Source: Spirogloea muscicola
Taxonomy: Eukaryota > Streptophyta > Zygnematophyceae > Spirogloeales > Spirogloeaceae
Length of the DNA: 42,741 nucleotides
NCBI GenBank assembly: GCA_009602725.1
Contig: WELB01000061.1
Span: 200,421 to 243,161 of the forward strand
Reading direction: 5' to 3'
Within the stretch, counting starts at the first letter, position 1; the number at the start of each line of letters is the position of its first letter. Shown here in pieces: positions 7,173 through 18,904 of this stretch. Both the position numbers and the translations under genes were made by a program. A model generated the notes under the pieces. It was not told where the DNA came from. It saw nothing but the letters and a program-made list of their open reading frames with translations, and ran no database searches.

Positions 7173-10100
7173 ATGACGTCCGCCGGCGCGCCGCCTGGCG
7201 GCAGCAAGCTCGCGCGGCTGGTGGTGCCGGCGCTGGAGAAGGTGATCAGGAACGCGTCGTGGCGGAAGCACGCGCGTCTGGTGCAGGACTGCAAGGCGGC
7301 CGTCGAGTGGTTCGCGCGCTCGCCGCCGCTCCTCCGGGACGTCGACGACCCCGAGCCCCCCGCCGCCAGCGGCGCACCCACCACCGCAGCGGTGGGGCCG
7401 GCGGCAGCGGCGGCGGATGGAGCGCCCGCCGCGCCATCATCGGCAGCGGTAGCATCTCCTGAGCCGAGCTCAGACGCCACTGGCCCGTCAGGCGACACAC
7501 TCGCACAGCAGCAGCCGAGCAGCAACGGCACGCACAGCACAGATGCTCCTGTCGAGCAGGGGAGCGACTCCGGCGCTGAGGCCGCTCCTGGCCAGGCCGA
7601 TGCCGGTGCTGGTGTGACACGATCGGAGGCTGAGGAGGAGGCACAGGCAGTGCCTGAGGATGCCAATGGGCCGGGCCTGGCACAGGTGCCTGCAGATACG
7701 CAGGCAGAGCTGAGAGCCGAGCCCAGCACTGCTGTGGTCACGGTGGCAGACGACAGCACAACGGAAGGTGCAGCCAAGGATGCCACGACAAGTGCCTCGT
7801 CTGCAGACGGGCCATTGGAGGCAGGGCATCCGGCGGCAGTGGCTGCGGCAGCAGAAACTGGTGCTCCGGTCGACGAGCAAGCTATGCCTACACTGGCTCC
7901 TGAAGAGACCCGTCCTGCAGGATCGCAGGCACCACCGGAGACTTCGGCTCCTCCCACTGTAAAGCATGCCGCTGGGACTGCCGAGCTGACTGATGCTGAG
8001 TTAAGGCCCAAGGCAACAGCACCGGTGCAGGTCACCTCAGAGGAGCCCGCAGGTAAGGCGACCCCGCTAGCCCGTGGCAGGGTGGTCCTCTACGAGGAGG
8101 GCGGCACTGGCTACGGCGCCGAGGACGCCGAGTCGGTCCTCCGGCCCCTGACTGTGGCCTGCGAGACGCTGCTGCCGCGGATGGCAGAGCCAGCGCTCGA
8201 CTGCCTGCAGCGGCTCATCTCACACGGGCACTTGCAGGGTGAGATGGACGCCGAGGCCTCCGCCGCGGCGTCTGCCAGCACCGGCGGCGTTGCTGGGGAT
8301 GGCACTGGTAGCATCGGCCTGTTGCCTGCGGTGATGGATGCCATCTGCCGGTGCTACGACACGGGCGATGAGGGCGTGGAGCTGCTGGTCCTCAAAGCGC
8401 TGCTGACGGCAATTACATCTGCGCACCTACGCGTACACGGCGAGTGCCTCCTCAAGGCCGTGCGTACGTGCTATAACATCTTCCTCGGCAGCAAGGCGCC
8501 CGTGAATCAGACAACCGCCAAGGCCAGCTTGACGCAGATGCTCGTCGTCGTCTTCCGGCGCATGGAGGCCGATTCAAGCACAGTGCCCGTGGCGCCAATT
8601 GTGGTGGCGGACCTCATGGATCCTGTGGAGCGCAGCGGAAGCGGAGGCCAGGACCAGAACATGGCGCACTTTGTGCAGGGCTTCATAACACGCGCCGTGG
8701 AGGACATGGAGGTAGCTCTGGCGCCGGCGCTGCCATCGCCTGTTGTGCAACAGCTGCGCCAGTCGCGCCACGACGGCGCTTTTGAGGCTACAGCTGGCGG
8801 CGGCAAGGAGGGCGGCACCGCAGACGCCCAGGCTGACCTGCTGGAGGCAACTGACAAGGACATGCTCGATGTTAAGTACTGGGAGGTTAACATGGACAAG
8901 AGCTCCTTGGACGGTGTCAAGGGTGCCCAGGCCACAGCATCGGCGGCAGTTGCGGCGGAGGCTGCGGCGGCAATGGCGGCGGTCCCTACAGCAGGCGGAG
9001 ATGGTGCAGCCAGCCAGAACGGAGTTCCTGCGGCCTTGATTAGTGGAGGAGCCTCGGGAATGCTCATGATGGGCATGGTGGACAGTGAAGGCGAGCGAGA
9101 CGGCGACCTGATGGAGGTGCACATCAACAACAAGCTTCGTCGCGACGCATTCCTTGTCTTTCGCGCGCTGTGCAAGCTGTCCATGAAGAACCCCCCTGCG
9201 GAGGGCGCCAGCGATCCCTTCGCTATCCGTGGCAAGATTGTTGCGCTCGAGCTCCTCAAGATTTTGCTGGAGAATGCTGGTCTCGTCTTCCGCACCAATG
9301 AGAGGTGGGCGTTAGGAGGCCTCTGTCACTTCCTGCAATGTTGCTAACTTGTGTGGAGCTCACATCGCAGTCGTTGCCAGCCTTTCATACGATGACGATA
9401 TAAAGGCAGGGAAGGTGTTTGCTCAACATAAGACACAGAAGCTCAGTGACCTCTGTTGAAGTGTTACCTGATGTAGTTGCACCCATCTTGTCATTGGTCC
9501 TTGCACAGTAGATGATACCTGCAGCCTGCTTATCCTGGAAGCCACACCTTGTGATAGTCGTGTATGTTGTGCCCAAATATCCTTGCTTGCTGTTATTCCG
9601 TCATGGCAGGTTTGTTGGAGCCATCAAGCAGTACCTCTGCCTGTCGTTGCTCAAGAACAGCACCTCGTCACTCATGCCGGTCTTCCAGCTGTCCTGCACA
9701 ATCTTTATGTCACTAGTGTCACGCTTCCGCGCGAGCCTCAAGGCTGAAATAGGCGTCTTCTTCCCCATGATTGTACTGCGCGTGCTGGAGAACGTTGCTC
9801 ATGCCAACTACCAGCAGAAGACCGTTGTCTTGCGGTTCCTAGAGAAGCTCTGCATTGATCCGCAGATCCTGGTGGACATATTTGTTAACTACGACTGTGA
9901 CGTGGACTCGCCTAACATCTTTGAGAGGTGAGCCATCTCTTACTTACTACCAGGTCACTGGAGTCCATAGGCTGATTCTGTGATCCTTCTTAAATTGTCA
10001 TTTCTTTGTTTATCCATCTCTCTGATTTAGCACTTTCATAGGTCAAAGATGTGACAGCTGCAGCCCAGTAGTACAGCGACCGTGCACACTCTACTGGTCT

Positions 10101-13100
10101 TGCTTAGGATGTACCTAAGACGACCTGACGCAACATCTCCGTTGAAGCTTACAGTTTTGTGTACGTCCAGGATGGTCAATGGCCTCCTCAAGACAGCTCA
10201 GGGCGTGCCCCCTGGCGCAGACACCGCGCTGACGCCTCAGCAGGACGCAAATTTGCGGTTGGCGGCCATGAAGTGCCTTGTTGGTGTGATGCGATCCATG
10301 GGGAACTGGACGAATCGGCAGCTCCGCTTGACCAAGCAAGCAAGGCCACTGGAGGTTGAGGAGCAACCTGAGAGCGGGGAGGAGGGCACTGAAGCTGCTA
10401 CGCCCATGTCGTCAGCCACTAATGTAGAAGCCTCTGAGGACGCTCATGCCAGCGAGCCGCCTGAAATGCACGGACCTGATGCCGCCACATTTGAGCAGCG
10501 CAGGAACTACAAGCTTGAGTTTCAGGTATGCTCATTTACTTATAAAGAGCCTGGCAGTCGGGACCAATCGTGGCATACTGTATCTCACAGGCCCTGGTAG
10601 TGCTTTACAATTGAGGCCCATGTCAAGATAGCCTCATAAAGCTTGCAGGGAATTGATCTTATGAATGCTGCAGGAAGGAGTTGCACTCTTCAATAAAAAG
10701 CCGCGCAAGGGCATCGACTTCCTCATCAAGGTCAACAAGGTAGGGAGTACGCCAGAGGACATTGCAAAGTTCCTGCGAGAGGCGTCGGGCCTGGACAAGA
10801 CGATGATAGGCGACTACCTTGGAGAGAAGGAGGATCTCGCTCTCAAAGTCATGCACGCGTACATTGATTCATTCGACTTCCAGGACCAGGACTTTGACGA
10901 GGCCATCCGCTCATTTCTGAACGGTTTCAGGTGCCGTGCTTGTTTCCCTTGTATTGTGCAAAACTATTTTTGGTTGCTATTCTGTCAGCACAGTGCAATA
11001 TTGCACCCATCACCTATGTTGGCCACATATCTCACCTTCTCTGGTCCCTCTGTAGTAAGTGAAAAACAGTCAACTACTCATTCCTAGTGCCCTTTCGTTT
11101 CCAGTGAAAATCAAGCACCTGGCTGACTGTGGCCGTTGTCACAGATTGCCTGGGGAGGCACAGAAGATTGATCGAATTGTGGAGAAATTTGCGGAGCGCT
11201 ACTGTCGATGCAATCCTTCTGCCTTCAGCAGTGCAGACACTGCTTACGTGCTCGGCTACTCTGTCATCATGCTCAACACTGACGCACACAATCCCATGGT
11301 AAAGAACAAGGTAAGGGGACTGCGTTTACCTTCCACTTCTGCTTGTAGGAGGACGGCCTTGCAGGTTTGCTGCAAGATACAGATTGATACGGTGCTTCAC
11401 TTCTAGCTCTCATGAGGTAAGTAGTGGTCATCCACTCCTATATGTATTTGGTGTTGTCTGGTAATGTTGCACTATGCAACCCAAGGTTACTGTGGCAAGT
11501 TGACAGGGATTCCCCGGGCTGTTGGCATGATGTCAGATGTCAAAAGCTGAGTTTATCAAGAACAACAGGGGAATAGACAACAATAAGGATCTCCCAGAGG
11601 AGTTCCTTAGCGGGCTGTATGATCGCATCGTAAGGAATGAGATCAAGATGAAAGCAGACACTATGGTGGCGAGCAAAGCTGCACAGGCAACCACCAGCAA
11701 TCGGCTGCTGGCCTTGGACAGCATCCTGAATCTAGTGGCGCGTAAGGCCCGGGAGGCGGAGCCGCTGGAGTCGTCGGACGATGTCATCCGGCACATGCAG
11801 GAGTCGTTCCGAGCAAAGGCTGGAAAGACAGGGTGCGTGAGCTCGTTGCGCTGGCTGGACATGCCTTAGATATGGACAGCTACTGCAGGACAGCTATTGC
11901 AGAGAGCTCACATGGAGGTTTTGTTCATGTTCCAGATCAATTTACTACGCAGCATCAGATGTGGAGACAATCAGGCCAATGGTGGAGGTAGTGTGGGCGC
12001 CGATGCTGGCCGGCTTCAGCGTCCCCCTGGACAAGTCGGAGGAGGAAGTGGTCACTTTCCAGTGCCTCGAGGGCTTCCGCCATGCCGTGCACGTCACCAG
12101 TGTGATGTGCATGCGGATGCAGCGAGATGCATTCCTGACCTCCCTTGCAAAGTTCACGTCCCTCCACTCGGCGGCCGACATCAAGCAGAAGAACATTGAT
12201 GCGATGAAGGTCTGGTACAATGCACTCATGCTCAAGGACAATGTCCCTGAAACTGTCATAGGAAATATACAGCAGATGGGCATGAGGCAGTAGGCGGTTG
12301 TGTCACTGAGCATGCTTTCAAGGGTGGCCTTTCTTGCAATTTGACTTAATTTCTCGATTCCTTAAGTCAAGCTGGAATAGTTACTGGCTGTAATTGCACA
12401 TGTTGAGTGCCTCTTGACTTGAGCTCTGCTCTGGACAACAAGATGTTCAGTGGCAGTACATCAAGAGGTTGTCCTCTACGGTGCTGTGCAGGCTATCATT
12501 GCGATAGCAGATGAGGATGGCGACTATCTGCAGGATGCATGGGAGCACATCCTGACGTGCGTATCGCGCTTTGAGCATCTGCACCTCATCGGCGAGGGAG
12601 CACCACCAGATGCCGCCTTCTTTGCAGCTCCACAAGTACTGCTCTCCGCCTGATCATACCAACAAGTCATTCTTATGGCTCCCCTTGTGGCCCCCAGATT
12701 TTTCTCATGTACTTACCTATGAATCATGGTCCTGCAGTTGGAGGTTGAGAAGAAGCAGGCGCTGAAGGTGCCAGCGTTGAGGAGGAAGATACCAGGAAAG
12801 CTGCAGTATGCAGCAGCTGCTGCCAGGAGGGGCTCGTATGACAGTGCAGGGGTGGGAGGCCAGGGGGCTGGTGTCGTCACGCCTGAGCAGATGAGCAACC
12901 TGGTCGTCAATCTGAACATGCTTGAGCAGATTGGGAGCTTCGAGGTCAGCCGGATCTTTGCTCGCAGCGAGCGGCTCAACAGTGAAGCCATCGTGGACTT
13001 TGTCCAAGCCCTGTGCAAGGTGTCGTTAGAGGAGTTGCGATCACCCACCGATCCCAGGGTCTTCTCTCTGACCAAGATTGTGGAGATTTCGTAAGCACCA

Positions 13101-16100
13101 TCCTACTTTATCATGTGCTGTGCGCATCCATGAAATGTCTTGCACGTTGCACTGTGATGCAATCTGACTTTGAGCAGGTCTCAAGTATTGTATACCTTGA
13201 CAATTTATCGTCCTACTGGACAATGTTGTGGCTTCAAGTATCTGTGACATCTGATTGTGCTAATCTGCATGATCCTACCTGCTTCAGGCACTTCAATATG
13301 AAACGCATTCGGCTGGTTTGGAACCGGATCTGGAGTGTGCTGGCAGATTACTTTGTCACTGTTGGCTGCATGGAGAACCTCAGTGTCGCGATGTATGCCA
13401 TGGACTCGCTGAGGCAGCTGGCTATGAAGTTTCTGGAGCGCGACGAGCTGGCAAACTTTAATTTCCAGAACGAGTTTCTCAAGCCGTTTGTGGTGGTCAT
13501 GCGGAGGTCCAAGTCTGTGGAGATCCGGGAGCTTAATATCCGCTGCGTTTCCCAGATGGTGTTTGCACGGGTAGCAAATGTAAAATCTGGATGGAAGAGC
13601 ATGTTCATGGTGAGGGGGCCTTAATAGGATAGGCTAAAAGTGTCCACCATCCATGCTTACAGTTCTGACAGTTGCCATGGCAGCATCCCTACTTTCCTCT
13701 ACTTCTTTTCAGCTCACTGCGACAGGCTCAAAATGGGAGGCCCAAACCATTCATTGATCACGAGATTTGAAGTCAATTGTCACAATTCCATAGGACCAAT
13801 AAATGCTGCATCTCTGTCTTAGACCAGAGAAGAGAGCTGACAGACATTGGGGCTCGGTGTTTCTTCATGCAGGTCTTCACAACAGCTGCCACAGACGACC
13901 ACAAGAACATCGTCCTTCTGGCATTCGAGACCATTGAGAAGATTGTTCGAGAGTACTTCCCGTACATCACTGAGACGGAGACGACGACCTTCACAGACTG
14001 CGTGAACTGCCTCATCGCCTTCACCAACTCCCGCTTCAACAAGGACGTGTCGCTCAATGCGATTGCTTTCCTCAGGTTCTGTGCCCTGAAGCTCGCGGAG
14101 GGCGAGCTGGGTTCCAGGACCAAGGGCAAGGGGTTAACCAAGGGATCACCTGATGGCGAGACATTTACTGATCGCGACGATCACGTGTACTTCTGGTTCC
14201 CCTTGTTAGCTGGTAATGTCATACACCTCTCGACGTATGAAGAAGGTCGCAAGCAGGGCCGCTTCTCAGAGGCTGCTGTCATGCCCAGTGTTCTCATTGT
14301 ATTGATGTGCCTCACGCTGCACGGTGTGGACCCACGTGCAGGACTCTCGGAGCTGACCTTCGATCCGAGGCCAGACATACGGCGGAGCGCTCTGGAGGTC
14401 CTGTTTGATACGCTGCGGTTCCACGGGCACATGTTCTCGCCTGCCCTCTGGGAGAGGGTTTTTGACTCCGTTCTCTTCCCCATCTTTGACTATGTGCGGA
14501 GAGCAAGCGAGCCTTCTATGCCATCCCCGTAAGCACTTGCACTTAAACTCCTTCGTGTGGCTTGCTTGGACGTCAAGATGCAGCAACTAATTGGCAGTTT
14601 GCACTGGGGATCTTCAGGGTTGCCCTTCTTGGAGGTCGATCATGCCTGAATATCGAGACTTGCAGCTGACGACAATTGTATATTGTTGGTCGATGACTTG
14701 CTGTCATGCACTGCTGATGAGAACATAGCTTTGGTGGTTCTTCTGTGGCAGGCGAGCAGGCGGCAGCATGAACGGCGAGGAGAAGGACAAGGAGGAGCTG
14801 GAGATGGATGCGTGGCTGTACGAGACGTGCACCCTTGCGCTGCAGCTGGTCGTTGACCTCTTCGTCAAGTTCTACTCCGTTGTGGCTCCCCTCCTGGAAC
14901 GCATCCTGTCACTGCTCACTGGCTTCATCAAGCGGTCGCACCAGAGCCTGGCGGCCATTGGCGTTGCTGCGTTTGTGCGCCTCATGAGCAATGCCGGTGA
15001 GCTCTTCAGCGAGGATAAGTGGCAGGAGGTTCTCCTGGCGCTCCAGGTCAGCTTCCACTTTGCCTCACTTGCCAGATAGGGGCGCCCAGTAAGCATCTCC
15101 TGACCATTATATCCGTGCCTCCAATTGCACACACGATCTTCGTTAAGTACCCCTTCACCTCGAGTGTTGAACTTCTGGACTGGGCCCCTCAGCTTGTTTG
15201 TTGTGTTGCTGAAGCAGAGCTGGTATCCACTGCATGCAGGATTCTGCGGAGGCCACGTTGCCTGATATGACGAAGCTCGCCCAGAGCATTGCAGCTGACG
15301 AGGATGGGGAGGGTGGCCAAGGGCGGCTAGCGGAGCCCCGGCACAGCATGGAGGAGGATGAGGATGAGGCTGGGGTGGACGTGCTGGGAGTTGCTGACCA
15401 GCTCGGGCACGTCGTTGCCGACGTGCGATGCAAGACTGCAGTCCAACTTCTCTTGGTTCAGGTGCGGCAATGCTGCAAGAAAGGATGCCCCTTGCTACAG
15501 CTCATTTTCTCGGCATGAAGCCTTTGTGATGCTTGTGCCGCAATTTCGGTCCTACCTTTGATGTGTGCCGAGCGTCCTTATTCCAGGAATCCCCTGAATA
15601 ATACATCTATATGTTGTCATAAGCCTTCCTTACGAGCTGCAAATTCTCAATACTGAGTTGGATGAAGTCTGATCTGAAGCTTCTTTGGAGACCGAGCTGC
15701 AGGCAATGACTGAGGTGTACGAGCTGCATGGCACGCGGCTGTCGGTGGAGCACACGTTGCTGCTGCTGGACACGTTGCAGAGTGTGGCGGCGCATGCCCA
15801 TGCCGTCAATGGCAATCTGCCTTTGCGGCGGGCGCTGTCGACGCTGCAGGCTGCCACGCAGATGCCCGACCCGCCACTGCTGCGCCTGGAGAGCGAGGCT
15901 TTCCACGCCTATCTCACGCTCCTCCAGCGTCTGCCCCTGGAGAAGCCTGACCTTGCTGCACAAGTGGATGTGGAGCTCCGCCTTGTGAAGCTCTGCAGCG
16001 AGGTATTGGCAGTCTATGTGCAGACTGCAACCACTGGTAGCAGCGCTGCGCACGAGAGACAACATGAGTTTCAGATGGAAGCGAGGGAGCCATCCGCCAC

Positions 16101-16398
16101 AAGTCCAGAAAGCCAGCAGGACGGGATGTTGCAGAGGAGGCGTGCCGTCGTGCGCTGGTTCGTGCCCCTCAGCTCTGCGAGACGGCGGGAGCTTGTCGAC
16201 CGAGCGCCGCTGGTCGTCGCAACGTTGCGGGCTTTGGAGGGCCTTGGAGAGCCTGCCCTCCGATCGCACCTCAAGCGCTTCTTCCCCGTGCTTGCGGAGC
16301 TTGTCAGCTGCGAGCATGGCTCGCCAACGGTGCAGTCGGTGCTCAGCAGCATGTTTGCATCCCGCATTGGGCCCATTCTTTTAGAGGCGAAATCTTAG
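7173..16398 (+). CDS. BIG: BIG-type ARF guanine nucleotide exchange factor (Sec7 domain)
   Basis: Fifteen exons: 7173-9304, 9610-9927, 10171-10525, 10674-10930, 11145-11310, 11537-11832, 11936-12209, 12492-12635, 12738-13090, 13288-13609, 13873-14212, 14342-14528, 14752-15046, 15240-15461 and 15703-16398 (TAG). All are phase-consistent, giving 2118 residues. The protein loads GTP on ARF GTPases at the trans-Golgi/endosome. Start: [20 protein letters not shown], then [14 protein letters not shown], as in BIG DCB domains. The HUS box is [20 protein letters not shown]. The Sec7 domain is about 936-1125, with [12 protein letters not shown] (catalytic Glu1025) and [20 protein letters not shown] has Tyr-Ser where brefeldin-resistant GEFs usually have Phe-Ala. 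HDS1-4 follow, e.g. SGWKSMFM and YFWFPLLAG. It is longer than the usual ~1700-1800 residues because of an Ala/Pro/Ser-rich insert at about 55-290. Confidence 0.95.
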
Positions 16399-16539
16399 AA
16401 ATCTTAGGCGCTGCGCGACTACTACATCTATACACTCATATGACTTGAAAAATAGTCATATGCTTGACTTTCTGATCTTAACCACCACACATCTGATACA
16501 CAACACAACTTGGATGTGCACTCCTCCTGAAGGTTGAGC

Positions 16540-16544
16540 CTTAC
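16540..16544 (-). terminator. Putative poly(A) signal TGTAA for maspardin
   Basis: TTACA on the plus strand reads TGTAA on the minus strand, about 195 bases past the maspardin stop. Confidence 0.45.
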
Positions 16545-16603
16545 ATCAAGGTAGTGCCGGTTTTGTATATGATCACAACCATGCTTGGGCATGTCAATGG
16601 AAG

Positions 16604-16608
16604 TGTAA
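16604..16608 (+). terminator. Putative poly(A) signal TGTAA for BIG
   Basis: TGTAA about 206 bases after the BIG stop, a usual distance for chlorophyte polyadenylation signals. Confidence 0.5.
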
Positions 16609-16737
16609 TGGGAAGTATGTGGTCAATTACTGCTGCCGACATGCACGCACCCATAAGCATGTGCAGCAGGTGACGTGAGGTTAGGTGAGGCATGCCCCCG
16701 CCGCAGGGGCCACACTCAGCCCAGAGTACAGCATGTT

Positions 16738-18369
16738 CTAGCCTGTGTCGAGCGTCTCTTCACTGCCTGTACTTTGAGGAAGCACAGTTGCAAGTAGTGC
16801 CTCCTGCTCAGGTCTGCCACCAATGATGGGCGATATGGGAGGTTCCAGTGTAAGCGGCGGCTGCGGTTGAGCCTGGGGCATCGATGATGCCTGATGTGGA
16901 ACGTCTGCTTCTGGCATATCCAGCTGCACGCCGGCACGCCGCAGGTGGAGGATGACATGCAACGCCACCTCGTCGGCGCGTGAAAGAAAGGGAAAGTCGC
17001 CACCGGACTTGAGCATTGCCTTCCTGGCGCCAGGGTACCTCTGGCCATCCAAGACACAGAGCTTGAGCAGGAGATGAGTGAGCTAGTAAATATGACTATA
17101 GAGACCATGATGCTCGGCCTGCATTGCACATTTCGTTTGCACCCTGTAGTCCACACTTTGCATCTGTGACCTGCCAGTCAATGTGCAAACTTTTCGAATC
17201 TGTGATATGACCAAAAAAACGCAGGGGCCTTTCATGGTGTGCAAGCTGTGCTCATCGTAAGGCCCTGGCAGCCCTTCAGATGCACATTAAGCACTTCTGC
17301 CGCGACAGGGCCTTGCCTATTCGCCGGCAGACACTGTGTTGGATGACTTCATGTTATACCCTGTACACGGCGTCGCGCAGCTCCCGCGGCGTGGCGGAGT
17401 AGTCATTAGTGTCCATGATGGTGATGCTTTCGTCACCCAGAGGCAGCGGCGGAACCGCCGCGGGCGTCGTGTTGATTAACAGCCGCGACGCCAGCTGTGC
17501 GCGCTGCAGGGACTCCAGCTGCACCTCGCCCGACAAGACATAACGCAAGAAGAGAGTGACGAAGACAGTGACGAACGCTAGCCAGCAGCGAATCATTGCC
17601 AAAGTGCTCACGACAATGCGGGACGATGTACATGGCGGGCTCTGTGCAGTACGTCAACGGGCCACCTGGGACACGACGAAGTCGATGGAGTCGGCGATCT
17701 CGGTCTCCTGTGCAGTCTCCCGCAGCCCCTGCAGGACCATGCGCTTGAGGACGAAGTCCGGGGCCCATGGGTACCTGCACGTCAGATGCGCCAGGAGCCC
17801 GTCCCATGAGCGAGCAGCGGCTCACCAACAGTCAGTGCTGCTCGTCTGCAGACCGCTCGTAGGACGAGCAAAGCCCTCGCTCCTTCGCCAAAGACGGCAA
17901 CCCATGTGGGCAATGGCGTGCCGACTGGTGGTAGCAAGCGAAAGGCATGGAGGCCGGGGAGGGCGCAGGCGGCAGTCGCGGCACGACAAACCAAGCGTGC
18001 AGAAGGCTTCACTCAGAGGTTGTCGATGATCTGCACACCAATGTAGACATCGATGCAGACATTGATGGAGACAGAGAGACTGCGGCTGCTGATGATTAAG
18101 AGGAGCGGCTGTGAGAGCGACGGACAGGGAGCTCCAGCGGAAGGCGGCGGCGAAGCGCGCGGTGTCGAGGAAGGTGTTGGAGAGGAGGAGGGACTTGACG
18201 CGGCGCGGGCGGTGCGCGGCGTAGAGCTGCGCCAGGAAGCCGCCGAGCGCGGTGCCGTAGACGTGCACGGCGTCAACGCGCAGCGCGTCCAGGAAGCGGT
18301 CGAGGGCGGCGAGGTACTCCTGCCGTGTCCACAGCTCCGGCGCGTCCACAGCCAGCACCCGCAGCCCCT

Positions 18370-18400
<31 letters not shown>

Positions 18401-18425
18401 TGCGGCCAGCCGCGCTCTCAGCCCC
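16738..18425 (-). CDS. SPG21: Maspardin (SPG21/ACP33) homologue, N-terminus in gap
   Basis: Resolved exons in transcript order: 18367-18126 (it may extend into the gap), 17774-17666, 17518-17360 and 17040-16738 (TAG). Maspardin is an alpha/beta-hydrolase-fold protein of the endosome/TGN that binds partners; in people its loss causes spastic paraplegia. Family hallmarks are GLRVLAVDAPELW, HRPRRVKSLLLSNTFLDT, YPWAPDFVLKRMVL, DSITIMDTNDY-like ESITIMDTNDYSATP, and RYPGARKAMLKSGGDFPFLS followed by LHLRRAGVQ; the wording is closest to plant orthologues. The nucleophile-elbow motif, normally G-x-S-L-G-G, reads VYGTALGG, so Ala replaces the Ser (codon GCG at 18248-18250). The first ~60-80 residues fall in the N run at 18426-18904. 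No convincing N-terminal exon was seen beyond it. Confidence 0.9.
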
Positions 18426-18904
18426 NNNNNNNNNNNNNNNNNNNNNNNNNNNNNNNNNNNNNNNNNNNNNNNNNNNNNNNNNNNNNNNNNNNNNNNNNNN
18501 NNNNNNNNNNNNNNNNNNNNNNNNNNNNNNNNNNNNNNNNNNNNNNNNNNNNNNNNNNNNNNNNNNNNNNNNNNNNNNNNNNNNNNNNNNNNNNNNNNNN
18601 NNNNNNNNNNNNNNNNNNNNNNNNNNNNNNNNNNNNNNNNNNNNNNNNNNNNNNNNNNNNNNNNNNNNNNNNNNNNNNNNNNNNNNNNNNNNNNNNNNNN
18701 NNNNNNNNNNNNNNNNNNNNNNNNNNNNNNNNNNNNNNNNNNNNNNNNNNNNNNNNNNNNNNNNNNNNNNNNNNNNNNNNNNNNNNNNNNNNNNNNNNNN
18801 NNNNNNNNNNNNNNNNNNNNNNNNNNNNNNNNNNNNNNNNNNNNNNNNNNNNNNNNNNNNNNNNNNNNNNNNNNNNNNNNNNNNNNNNNNNNNNNNNNNN
18901 NNNN
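18426..18904. other. Assembly gap (479 N)
   Basis: Run of N flanked by CGG/CCG repeats and very GC-rich sequence. It removes the 5' part of the maspardin gene. Confidence 0.99.

Larger units (their letters stand above)
16399..16737. other. Convergent 3' region between BIG and maspardin
   Basis: No gene seen. Both genes end here tail to tail, and each has a TGTAA candidate beyond the other's, so the mature 3' UTRs may overlap. Confidence 0.6.

Noticed and set aside
6582-9347. A single 921-residue protein joining the F-box and BIG start
   Set aside because: It depends on an unread base in codon TNA and begins at GTG; the BIG part has its own good ATG at 7173 and normal family start.
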